Positions 20,567-30,700 of a stretch of DNA of 64,000 bases are shown here, in pieces; within the stretch, counting starts at the first letter, position 1, and each line of letters opens with the position of its first letter. Made by a program: the position numbers and the translations under genes. This DNA comes from Gymnothorax reevesii (taxonomy: Eukaryota > Chordata > Actinopteri > Anguilliformes > Muraenidae), in contig CM056573.1 in assembly GCA_029721435.1 (NCBI GenBank), positions 94,624,947-94,688,946 on the forward strand, written 5' to 3'. A model generated the notes under the pieces. The model searched no databases. It saw only the letters and a program-made list of their open reading frames with translations, and was not told the origin of the DNA.

Positions 20567-22849
20567 TTACGCATTTATTGGTGCCACCTTACCCTGACCT
20601 ATGATGTAGCCAAGATAGGTGACAGTAGCACAACCAAAGTCACTCTTGTTCAGGTTAACAGTCAGGTTAGCCTGGGTCAGGCGCTGGAACAACGTCTCTA
20701 CAACTTTTAGATGTTCTTCCCAGGAGTCACTCCATGTGATCAGGTCATCGATGTATGCACCCGTGTGTGGCAATCCGGCGATTGTCGACTGTATCATCCT
20801 TTGGAACGTGGCCGGGGCATTTTTCATTCCAAAGGGTAGGACTTCATACTGGTACAACCCAGATGGTGTGGCCAAATCAGAGATGCTCTTGGGCCTCTCA
20901 GTTAAGGGCACACACCAATAACCCTTCAATAAATCAATCTTGGTCAGAAACTTTGCTTGCCCTACTCTATCAATACAATCATCAATCCTAGGTATTGGAA
21001 ACACATCAGTTCTAGTTACAGCATTGACTTTGCGATAATGTGTACAGAATCTAGTACTCTCATCAGGTTTTGGAACTAGCACACAGGGTGAACTCCAATC
21101 TGAGTTGGAGGGTCTGACAATATCATGTTCTAACATGTACTCAACCTCTTTCTCAGCAATCTTTCTCTTTTCAGGATTCATCCGGTACGGATGCTGTTTT
21201 ATTGGTTTTGCATCACCAACATCTACATCATGAGAGGCTATAGAAACTCTTTTTGGAACATCAGGAAACAGATCCTCATATTTCTTGATCAACCTCTCAA
21301 ACTGATCTCTCTGTGAGGGTTCTAAGTGCTGGAGTTTTACATCAAGATTTTGCAACACTTCAGAATTTGACAATTTACATGAAAGAACTTCAGCTTTAAT
21401 TCTAGGTGCATCATCTTGAAACTCCCCCTCATCTTCACAAATCTCGGCCATAGGAGAATCTGAAGTGACAGCTGCAACCCTAGCATTTCTGTCATGATAA
21501 GGCTTCAGCATGTTAATGTGACACAATTGTTTTGGTTTTCTCCTATCTGGAGTCTTCACAATGTAATTGAGATCATTGAGTTTTGTCAGAATGTCATAAG
21601 GACCATGAAATCTAGCCTGCAATGGATTGGACTGCAAGGGAAACAACACAAGGACTTTGTCTCCTGGTTTAAACACACGGCTTCTAGCCTTATGATCATA
21701 CCAAGTTTTCATTTTTCCCTGACTTGATTTCAAGTTCTCTTTGGTTAGGTCACATGCTGCACGCAATCTGTCCTTGAACTTGCTAACATAGTCTAACAGA
21801 CTGATGTGCGGCTCTACCTCTTGCCATTGTTCACTCAATAATAGCAAAGGTCTTCTCACTTCATGACCAAACGCAAGTTCAAATGGACTGAATCCAGTAG
21901 ACTCCTGCACTGCTTCTCTAGCTGCAAACAACAGCAAATGAACACCTTCATCCCAGTCTTTCTCATGGTCATAACAATAAGTCCTCATCATTGTCTTGAG
22001 AGTGGAATGAAACCGCTCTAAGGCACCCTGACTTTCTGGATGATAGGCACTAGAAAGAATCTGCTTTGCACCTAGTTCATACACAACCTGCTGAAACAAA
22101 CCAGAAGTGAGAGTGCTACCTTGGTCTGACTGAATTTCCCTGGGAAGGCCAAACAACGTGAAGAACTTTATCAAAGCCTTTGAGATTGCAGTTGCCTTGA
22201 TGTTACGTAGAGGTATGGCCTCAGGGAATCTGGTAGATGCACACATGATTGTCAACAAGTACTGATATCCAGATCTAGTCTTGGGTAATGGACCAATGCA
22301 ATCAACAATGACCTTAGAGAAGGGCTCCTCAAATGCTGGGATAGGCTGCAATGGAGCTACCGGTGGGTCTAACTGGTGTTTTCCAACTACTTGACAAGTG
22401 TGACAGGTTTTACAAAAGTTGTAAACGTCTGTCCGAAGCCCAGGCCAAAAGAAGTGTTTCATGATCTTATCAACAGTCTTATTAACACCAAGATGACCTC
22501 CTAAAGGTAAAGTATGAGCCATTGTTAAGATCTCATTCCTGTAGACCTTCAGAACAACAATTTGCCTGACCACTGCCCAATCTGCATTGGCAGGGATATC
22601 AGGAGGGCGCCACTTCCGCATCAGCACACCATCCTTGAGATAATACCCAACTGGAACTGCGTCTATTTCTTTATCAGGAAGGGCTCTCCTCTTTAGCATA
22701 CAAATTTCAGGATCATTAGTTTGCTCCTCAATCAACTGCTTTCTGGACAGAGACAAGTCTCCAGACACATCAGGATCACCAAACCCATCTGGCTGGCTGA
22801 ACAATGAACTGATAAAAGTGTCTGATAAGTTCTCAAACGGAGAAATCAT
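20567..22849 (-). CDS. Pol polyprotein segment: integrase followed by reverse transcriptase
   Basis: This open frame has 760 codons. Residues about 112-152 form the zinc-binding integrase N-terminus (H112, H119, C149, C152 in CHTCQ). The catalytic core follows with D183 (IVDCIGP), D242 (QSDQGS) and E278 (ALERFH), a D,D35E spacing. A GPY-type module occurs at 416-418 (FHGPYDI) and CHINMLKPYH at 443-452. Reverse transcriptase covers about 545-750: VLVPKPDESTRFC, first catalytic D639 (TKIDLLKGYW), LPFGMKNAPATFQRM and active-site YIDD at 699-702. RFCTHYRKVN has H where Gypsy RTs usually have D. The ORF ends at a TAA after APINA, in phase with the RNase H segment. The Met at 22849 is just a Met after an upstream in-frame TGA, not a true start. 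Confidence 0.93.
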   Translation of the reverse strand: MISPFENLSDTFISSLFSQPDGFGDPDVSGDLSLSRKQLIEEQTNDPEICMLKRRALPDKEIDAVPVGYYLKDGVLMRKWRPPDIPANADWAVVRQIVVLKVYRNEILTMAHTLPLGGHLGVNKTVDKIMKHFFWPGLRTDVYNFCKTCHTCQVVGKHQLDPPVAPLQPIPAFEEPFSKVIVDCIGPLPKTRSGYQYLLTIMCASTRFPEAIPLRNIKATAISKALIKFFTLFGLPREIQSDQGSTLTSGLFQQVVYELGAKQILSSAYHPESQGALERFHSTLKTMMRTYCYDHEKDWDEGVHLLLFAAREAVQESTGFSPFELAFGHEVRRPLLLLSEQWQEVEPHISLLDYVSKFKDRLRAACDLTKENLKSSQGKMKTWYDHKARSRVFKPGDKVLVLFPLQSNPLQARFHGPYDILTKLNDLNYIVKTPDRRKPKQLCHINMLKPYHDRNARVAAVTSDSPMAEICEDEGEFQDDAPRIKAEVLSCKLSNSEVLQNLDVKLQHLEPSQRDQFERLIKKYEDLFPDVPKRVSIASHDVDVGDAKPIKQHPYRMNPEKRKIAEKEVEYMLEHDIVRPSNSDWSSPCVLVPKPDESTRFCTHYRKVNAVTRTDVFPIPRIDDCIDRVGQAKFLTKIDLLKGYWCVPLTERPKSISDLATPSGLYQYEVLPFGMKNAPATFQRMIQSTIAGLPHTGAYIDDLITWSDSWEEHLKVVETLFQRLTQANLTVNLNKSDFGCATVTYLGYIIGQGKVAPINA

Positions 22850-22855
22850 AGTAGG

Positions 22856-23755
22856 TCAATCAAAGTCATGAGGCGAACCACGTGAGTCCTGACTATTCAA
22901 TGTGCTGGACGGCACCACATCGTCTTCTTCTTTAGCCTTCTTAGCTATAGCATGAGTCACTGCGCAAGAAGGATACAGAGATGGGTCCTCATCCCCATCT
23001 TCAGTGCTCGACTGTGAAGTAAGATGAACAGGGGGAACTACATTGCCCCCAGCCAGGTCATTGCCTAGCAACAGAGAAACACCCTTGATAGGTAGACTTG
23101 ACATAAGTCCCACCTTTACCTGTCCTGTAACTAAATCTGACTTCAAGAATATAGAGCGCAGGGGTACAGATACAGTCCTCCCTTCAATACCTTGTACAAG
23201 TATGAAATCCCCTGAAGCGGTCTCATCACGTAACTCTAAGGAGTCCATCAACAAAAGTGACTGAGAAGCTCCGGTATCCCTTAGGATATATATGGGGACA
23301 GGAGTAGAATGCTCATTCAGAGCCACAAATCTCTTTGACACAAATGGAAGAAATTCCTCCCTCACAAAGTCAGCTGTATCAGGCTTTTTAGCCCCACAAG
23401 AAGCAGGCAATTTAGCAGATCGGTCTTCTACTACAGGGGTTTCTAACCTTGTTTTCACAAAGGCATTTGGTTTGGTATCCTTTTCTTTTTCTTTCTTAGC
23501 TTTAAGGAACCATCAGTTAGTTTTAACATGACCAGATTTTGTGCAATAACTGCAAACTGGACCACTTTTGTCACTGTCAGCTTTCACACTTTGATCAGAC
23601 CTGTTACTGGATTTTTGAGCACCATCACCAGATTTGTCTTTGTCTTTGGGTGAGGAATCTTGCGTATCACCGTAGCCCTTTTTCTGAAATTGGGACCATC
23701 TATTGTTACTGCTAGACTGAAATTTGGACTTGTGTGAGAACATATTCATCTGCAA
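22856..23755 (-). pseudogene. Nucleocapsid zinc knuckle and protease
   Basis: Two open segments (23513-23755 and 22856-23458) lie in one frame. The first is Ser/Lys-rich and ends in CSYCTKSGHVKTN followed by TGA. The family pattern C-x2-C-x4-H-x4-C requires cysteine exactly where the stop lies. The second contains an aspartic protease with IYILRDTGASQSLLL (active-site D-T-G about 61-63 counted from the Met at 23458) and a distal VSLLLGNDLAGG motif. It ends at TGA (22856-22858), followed in the same frame by the integrase ORF. Protease would process the Gag-Pol chain. The context indicates one long gag-pro-pol frame in the ancestor. Confidence 0.85.
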
Positions 23756-24275
23756 ATTTGGCAGCTGATTGCAAATTCAGTGCTTGCTTCTCATTAACGT
23801 AGGTCTTAACATCATCCTTAACACAATTCTTGAATTCTTCAACTAACACCATCTCTTTTAGAGAGTTGAAATCATCCTAGACCTCCATAGAAGTACACCA
23901 GCGCTCAAAGCAAACTTTCTTCTCATTAGCAAATTCCACATAAGTCTGATTTTCAGATTTCTTCAGACCTCTGAATTTCTGTCGGTAAGCCTCTGGAACC
24001 AACTCATAAGATCTCAAAATAACCTTTTTGACAACCTCATAATCAGAGGAATCATCTGCAGACAAAGCCGAATAGGCTTGTTGAGCTTTTCCCTTTAGGA
24101 CAGTTTGCATCATCAGAGGCCAGTGTTCCTTTGGCCACTGGCAACTCTTTGCTACCTTTCCAAAACACTGGAAATAGTTGTCAACATCCTTTTCCGAAAA
24201 TGGAGGCACCAGTTTTACCTCCTGGCTAGCACAAAATTCATTTTTAGTTTCAGTATTAATTTTTAGTTTCTCCAT
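23745..24275 (-). pseudogene. Gag central domain
   Basis: The open part (23877-24275) reads EVKLVPPFSEKDVDNYFQCF, WPKEHWPLMMQTVLKGKAQQ and YEVVKKVILRSYELVPEAYR. It is a Gypsy-type capsid region like that found in many vertebrate retrotransposons. A TAG follows TSMEV, after which the frame continues with KEMVLVEEFKNCVKDDVKTY and AAKFADEYVLTQ, the usual C-terminal capsid helices. Around 23725-23745 the frame shifts by one base into the zinc-knuckle segment. Gag would form the particle shell. Confidence 0.8.
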
Positions 24276-24415
24276 TTGGAGTCTTTCTTCTCTATCGAAT
24301 TTCTCTAATTCAAAATCTCTCAGTCCCTGTCTCTCTCTTTCTGCTCTTTCCTCTTTCTCTTTCTCAAATTCTCTTTGTTTTTCCTTTTCCTCCCTTTCTT
24401 TCTTCTCTTCTCTTG

Positions 24416-24742
24416 CTAATTTTTTAACTCAAATTCTCTTTGTTTTTCTTTTTCCTCCCTCTCAAATTCTCTTTGTTTTTCTTTTTCCTCACTTTCAATC
24501 TCTAGCATTTTTAATTTAAGTTCCATTTCTATATTTGGATTTTCCACTGGAAACTGTTCCAGATCGCCTGGTGCAAGCACATTTTCATCAATGTAATATT
24601 CAAATATCTCTCGAGCCATTCTTGCTTTTCGCATGGCTGGTTTTACCTCTGTCAGCTCTAAATGTCTGCAAATTTCTAGCAGTTCTGTCTTTTTAAAAGA
24701 CTTCAAAACCTCAATGGTTGGTGATGCCAAGAAATCATCCAT
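24416..24742 (-). pseudogene. Gag N-terminus with coiled coil
   Basis: The ORF starts MDDFLASPTIEVLKSFKKTE and has a SAP-like helix pair (LLEICRHLELTEVKPAMRKA). It then passes into a Glu/Lys-rich heptad region (EKEKQREFEREEKEKQREFE). The acidic-basic coil continues in other frames to about 24290 because of indels in the low-complexity TCTTT/TTTCC tract. The Met at 24742 is the likely Gag start, about 120 bp inside the 5' LTR. Its N-terminal SAP-like segment is unusual for Gypsy Gag; this reading is by eye. Confidence 0.7.
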
Positions 24743-24848
24743 TGCTGTTGATCTGTCAATATATTTATATAGGAAAATTCAAAAAACAATTTTACAATTT
24801 GAAATGTTAGATTTTCAATTAATGAATCACACAATGGTCTATCCCCCA

Positions 24849-24860
24849 CTTGAGCCCCCA
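24849..24860 (-). other. Primer-binding site
   Basis: On the minus strand the sequence next to the 5' LTR reads TGGGGGCTCAAG, beginning with the TGG that pairs with a tRNA CCA end. It is separated from the LTR by three bases (AAT). It would pair with a tRNA ending CTTGAGCCCCCA. Confidence 0.65.
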
Positions 24861-24863
24861 ATT

Positions 24864-25357
24864 TGTTATGGCCCCAATTTGTTATTACATTTACAACCCA
24901 ACAGCAACAGCAACAGCAAGGGATGACAGACACAGTTTCAAAAACCCAAACACATTTAATAAACAAAACAAGGACTTTAACTAAACAATAACGACTAAAC
25001 TAATTTTTTGATCAAGATTAGATATATATATACAAAAAAACAGAAATATTTACAGTCCCTTTTTTAGGTTGCTTGGTGATGTCCTGGGTGAGGAAAATGC
25101 TCTAACACAGGCAAAAATCCACAAAAGAAAATTCACAGGTCTTGAACAGAATGACAGGTCTGGTCACATGTATCCTTCTTCTTGCAATTTCTCACACTAC
25201 TTTACTGTCTCAATTCTACTTGTTATATACTCTTTTGCAGACCCCACCCCACATTTAGACCTCTTTTTTTTATTTTCTGGGACTTTCCCCAGACATGCCC
25301 AGGACATGTCTAAACCAAGCTCCAGTCTGGGCTGAATAAGAAAAAAAGGTAAATACT
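24864..25357 (-). repeat. 5' LTR of the Gmr1-like element
   Basis: It repeats 19296-19790 with scattered substitutions and small indels (for example CACATTTAATAAACAAAAC against CACACTTAATTTACCAAAC). It starts TGTTATGGCCCC on the + strand. The match stops at GGTAAATACT (25357), about 28 bp short of the terminal CTCACA seen in the other LTR, so its outer edge is truncated or diverged. Confidence 0.85.
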
Positions 25358-26682
25358 ATCATTTACCATACTATCAATATACCATCTAGTGGCCTATATT
25401 CAAATTACAGTTTTCAGACATTAAAGGTGGGAAAATTTTTGAGGTACAACTGTATTTAAGCTGGCATGTTTTTGGTTTTTTCAAGATATTTGCTCCCTAA
25501 GTTGGGTGCTGGGTAATTTTTTCCTGTTTGTACAATGGATTGAAATGCGTAGACCATTCATTTGAACCTTCCTTTGGGCTGAACACCACCAGAAACATCT
25601 TTGGCACTATGATCCATCTTGTATCAGCGGCTGCAGACATTTTGACAATCTCCAATTCGCCTATTTGCAGTGATGTTCAGGGGCCCATAAAAATGTTTAC
25701 CCAGAAGATACATCCTTGAAATTACCTGAGTCTCCAGCCCTTTCAGGATATTTTAACATGCCAAAGGAGGTTTTATGACAGTCTTTGCCATTGTCTGGAA
25801 TTTAGGGGATGAATGTTCAAAAATATATCAGTGTAGGGGGCGCTGTTTCCAATCTGTCATATTAAAAAAAACAGACATGTGCCATAGGGAAGTTTCTTGA
25901 AATGGAATGAGTTTTGTAAACATTGTGATGCCACTGATTTTGTTTTGGCGCTATGTTGGTTTAACTAGTAATGCCAATAGGTGGCACCCCACCGTACCAC
26001 CTTTTTCAGATCTCGCAAAACTAGACGTGCCACCGAGAAATCTCTCAGAAATGAAATATGTGCAATGTATACACTGGAAAATCACTGATTTTGCTTTGGC
26101 AGTTGGCAGGTTCAACACGTTACAGAGATTGGTGGTGCCCATAGAGGTACTGGTGCAAGATAAATTTTAAGGTTTCAAACAGAGGAAAGCAACATATTAT
26201 TTTTGTACATTTGGATAGTATATTGGAATAATAACTACAACAGAAAAATTAATGAGAGTTGAGTTTGTTGGTTGTGGTATATGTAAAAAATCAGTCAATT
26301 CTAGACACCAGTAGGGGTAACAATTAACATTGTGCAGTCACTTAATACTTCTGAATACAAGTAAAACTTTGAAACCTCAAGGGATAGCAGGGACAAGGCT
26401 TCTTTTTTATCCAAACTGCACCATTTTTGGTTGATTTTATGTGCTCAGTTAAAAATGCAAATAACTTGTTGGTATGTTTATTTTGCTAAGTAGAATTAAC
26501 CGTAAAATTTAGGTCACTATCCTTAATGTGCATATCCTTTTTGACTTCTCTCTATTTATCCTCTATTCTGCCATTTAAGGTTATTTATATGACTGTAAAC
26601 AGCTTATATTTTATTGCAACATAGAATAAAAATACAAGTGCAGTATTCAAATTATTTTAATCGGTAGTGCATCTATGTTGTG
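25358..26682. other. Right flank of the LTR element, no gene
   Basis: It contains CCATCTAGTGGCC (about 25380), GGGGGCGCTG (about 25836), AGGTGGCACCCC (about 25980) and ACACCAGTAGGGGT (about 26305), spaced like degenerate internal repeats. No ORF with a known domain was found. It may be the second half of the older repeat interrupted at 19296. Confidence 0.35.
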
Positions 26683-27743
26683 TTCCAGGGTCCTGGCCTG
26701 TGGCCAGGACAGTGTTTTTATGGTTTTAACAGTTCCATGTGACAGGACTTCATAGTTCATGTTCATAGTTCATATCATAGTTTTAACAGTTCTTGTATTA
26801 GGATTTTGCATTTCATTATTCATGTTTATTGTTCATGTTTTTACTTTTCAGTGTTTTGTTTTTTGCCAGGTCTGCCCAGCCACTCCACTGCTTGTCTGCG
26901 TTCCGCCCCGTGCCTTCGTTGTTGCACATTTCAGAGCTCTGGTTGGCTTTGGTATTTCCCCCTTCCTTCTGATCTGTGCTGGATTCGGGGCTGTCTAAGC
27001 TTAATTGGCAATTAACTGTTTTTAAGTTACTAACATTTACTAACATTCACAGGGAGGAGTAATTCTTAGACAGGCACATTACTAATACTATTAATTTAGA
27101 CAGGGAGTTTATTGTCATGATTCCTGCTTTGCTATTTCAAGTCTTGCAGTGCTTTTCTGTTCTAAAAACATTCATGCTTCCTTCCAATCTGCATGCCTCA
27201 TTGGTACTTAAGCTGAGCACGCTCATTCCCTTAATGAGCAAGTCTTGTCAACCAATCTCTGTCCATGTCTAATGATCTTGCTTTGCCCATTGTTTCTCCT
27301 CCAGGTGTTGCTCCTCATGTGTCCTGATTTTTCTACCTTTATTTGGAGGCGGTGGAAGTTGGCTGGCAGACAGAGTCTCAAGTCTTACCCTAGTTTCATG
27401 GCTCTTTGTGAGCTTTTCTAGTCTAGTCTAGTCTAGTCTAGTCTAGTCTAGTCAGGTCAGTGCGTTTCACAGTCTTGTTATTTTTTTGTACATATAGCCT
27501 TTGCGTTTCTTGTCCTTTTTGAACCCTAGCATCGTGATTCTTTTCTGTTTATGGTTATTCTGCCTGGAGTTTCCAGTGGCTTTTGTTTTTGGTCGTCTTT
27601 TGGATTCTTTCGTTATTAGCTCTGTGAAGCTTTTTTTAGTTTTTTGAAACCCTTTGGGCCAAGTTTTTTGTTGGCCCTCTTGCCTGATTTTCTTTATTTT
27701 AATAAACTCCCTATTCCCCGCCATCTTGGTGTCTATCTGGTCT
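26683..27743 (+). repeat. Dispersed repeat copy B with a (TAGTC)n microsatellite
   Basis: This is the inverted partner of 12957-14036. It starts TGTTGTGTTCCAGGGTCC and ends near GGTGTCTATCTGG. It contains an AATAAA-like TTTTAATAAACTCCCTATTC near its right end, reminiscent of an LTR polyadenylation region. A pentanucleotide microsatellite (TAGTC)n at about 27418-27453 sits where copy A has its (TA)n tract. ORFs inside are not supported as genes. Confidence 0.75.
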
Positions 27744-30700
27744 CGTATCAATCAAGCTCACTGATCAAGGAATTATGCATGAATATAGGAAAGAGATCTG
27801 CAACAAGGGTTCTTTCTGCCATTAGTTTACACACCAACCTTTGGTCTTTAATCAGTGAATTACCTTAATTAGCCAAATCATTTAGGAAATTTGACGTTTA
27901 TGCTACATTTCTTTAAATTCTCATGAATGACCTCCAAAGATTGTTCTTGCCTCCTGAGTGAAAAAAGTTTCTTTGATTTAAGCGGTCTTCAGGGTAAAGT
28001 GTAGAAATAATCATAATAATGTAAAAACTAAGAAATTAAACATACTCTATGATTTTAACCTCACAAAATGTAGTATTTTGAGTACATGGTTGCCATGAAA
28101 AATGACACTTTAATGTCAAAATCTGAAAATATGTTGTGGCACTGATATTTCAATAAGCCATAGTCGGATCTTTACTCAAATCAGTCTCATATGAAAGGTT
28201 TAAGATAGTTCTATGAAGTGACCTAGGATTTTTTTTGTTTGGAATATTTATGAATATTTAATGAGCTCTGTTTTGTGACCAAAATGAAAATCGCTATCAT
28301 CAACTTCATTTTCAAAATTAACCCCCTAGGGATGCACCTATCCAAAAAATCCTGTCATTTCACAGATCTCCTACAGATACAACTTCAGTCCAAATTTCAA
28401 GTCAATCAGATGAATATTAATGATTTTATGAATGCCACCAGGTTGAAAATGAGTCAAAATTGGAATCTTTGGTCATTTGCATTTAAAGTCATAAGTAACA
28501 ATTGAGGCAGAGGAAAAACATAGATTATTGGTGTTAACTGGCATCTCACTGCATTCTTTTATTTGAAAAGGAATATGAAAATCAAAAATATTGAAATTTT
28601 TGGGAAAAAAATAGAAATATTTACCCTGAAGACCCCTTAATGCATGAGCAAAGCCATGTATGCAACCAATTATATCAATTGGTCAGGGTAATTTGTGAAA
28701 ATAAAAAAATGCATATACACGGGCCATCCAGGACCAGAATTTCCCACCAAAGGTACAGAACATATACTTGGCCCCTCCGTGTAAAGTGTGGCCGCTTTTT
28801 AGATTTAGAAAAATCCGTTGTATTCGATCTGCCCCTTTGCCTATAGTCTGGTATTGAATCCAAACCATACCAATAATAATGACCCAGAGCCCAGCAGGGA
28901 TTGATGGGTTTGAGTCTCCTAGGGTGAGCTTGACATCGTTAACCTGCAAGTGTGCATGTTAAGCCCCATGTGAAGCTCTGGCATGTGACTGTATCTGACA
29001 TGCATGACTGTAACTAACTGCAGTGTGACGAGAAGAAATGGCCGTCATAGTTGAATCAATAGCTAAGATTACTTCAAGGAGCGCTGAAAAAATATAAAAA
29101 TTGGAAATATTAAATTGTGGAGAAAACAGCAATGAAACACAAAAAAAAATACTGCTCTTTCGAATGAGTTCTTGGTTGTACAATGCCAGCACAATATATT
29201 TCCTGCGTCAGTATGTTTTGCTTGTCCTGTTTGTGCTATCGCAGTGAAGGTGGTCTCATCTCCACCACCATCACTGCCCCACACCATAAACAGAATGTTC
29301 TGCGCCCTCTGCACAAGTCAATTCCTACTGTGAGGAGGAAAGTTAATGACAACTACATCTCCATTCATCACCGCTATTATCCATTTTTGTGGTTCTTATT
29401 GCTATAATTGCTATATTCATTTTCTTGAAATACAAGACGTGTGCCTGCGGTTAACTTGGATAGGGTCCTACATCAGTGGATTTGCCTGCTGTAATCCCAT
29501 CACCTCTAAGCTGCATGTGGGACCTCCAGCTGGAACTTGAGACTCTACAAAAAACACTGGCTGAAAAACTAGTGTGACTAAAGGACAAGCTGTCACATAA
29601 TGACCACCGTGACCAACTTCTGTCGAGTATACGGCACCCCGTTCAGAGAGATGCCAAAACTCCCTACAAAGGAGTGTCCAGCACTGTGTGGTCATCAGGC
29701 CTATCAGGACAACTTTATTTTTTGTGTTTTTAGGTTAAAACTTACATTATGTAAACCAAAACTCTAATCTGGACTTAGAATTGTACACAACTTCTAGTTA
29801 TTTTTATTTCACCAATTTTGATCCGTGGAGCTTAAGAGCTTGGCTGCAATTAAAAGACTCCCCTATTTCCACTTATGAGCATTCAGTCTTGTCCACTGAA
29901 AAAATTGCAATAGACTTCAATTTGACACGGGCTTGCAATAAAGGGCTGCCCTGCCAAGACTCACATTTCCTTTTAATTAATTTGTTTTGCTACCTCCCCA
30001 ACCCCCACCCACTCCCTTGTTCTGAGGTCTTGACTACGGCCTAAAAATGAACAATATGAGTATTATGTTTGTGACAGAAGCCTTGGAAAGGGAGCTGAGG
30101 ACATTGTTGGAAAACAGCAAAAGGTAAGAGATTTACATTCTACATCTGTCCCTTCCGCCTGAGTCCTCACAGGGGCTTATTCAGAAAGGACACTTAAAAT
30201 TCCAGAGCCATGGCTTAGAATGTACTGTTGATACTTTGTCACAATGAGGGCCCTGCATTATGAGTGTAATGATACTGTTTGGGTTTCCAATGGGCACACT
30301 TGAACTCTCACCCGATTGCAGTACTCCAATAGTAAGAAGGCATTCAGTCATTGTACTCCTGACCAAATAAACGCAAATGCGCTTCTCCTGGGAAATTATC
30401 AACTGAAGGGACTATTCCTGTGGCTTTTATCCCCAGGATGAAATTGACCAAAAGGTGTGAGGCTGCAGAGTATGTGAGCCCCGTCAGCCACACAATGCTC
30501 TTCACTGGTGACTTGCAGCCACGACAGCGTCCCATTTTCGGGCCGCAGTATTTTCAGTGGTTTCAGAGCAGGGGTATTCATGAACATTCAGGACTGCACA
30601 CCTTCTCTTTCTTGCAAACAGAAAAATTCAAATGCATCCACATTCTTGCACAGTCATCACACGTGTGATTTATTGCAGAAAAACAGTTTGCAAACGGCAG

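Larger units (their letters stand above)
19296..25357 (-). mobile_element. Gmr1-like Ty3/Gypsy LTR retrotransposon (INT upstream of RT)
   Basis: This minus-strand element of about 6.06 kb has direct LTRs at both ends, a primer-binding site and a polypurine tract. Its coding order is gag, zinc knuckle, protease, integrase, reverse transcriptase, RNase H. Gypsy elements normally put integrase last; integrase first is the order of Ty1/copia and, among Gypsy-type elements, of the Gmr1 group reported from fish and other deuterostomes. Here INT and RT lie in one uninterrupted 760-codon frame, so the order cannot be an artefact of rearrangement. From 23755 down to 19949 everything is in a single frame, broken only by four stop codons. 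There is no env-like ORF. The copy is inactive. Confidence 0.93.

Noticed and set aside
20619..20991. + strand ORFs opposite pol
   Set aside because: They are antisense shadows of the conserved reverse transcriptase frame.
24178..24519. Ser/Phe/Leu-rich + strand ORF
   Set aside because: It is the antisense of the Glu/Lys-rich low-complexity gag coil.
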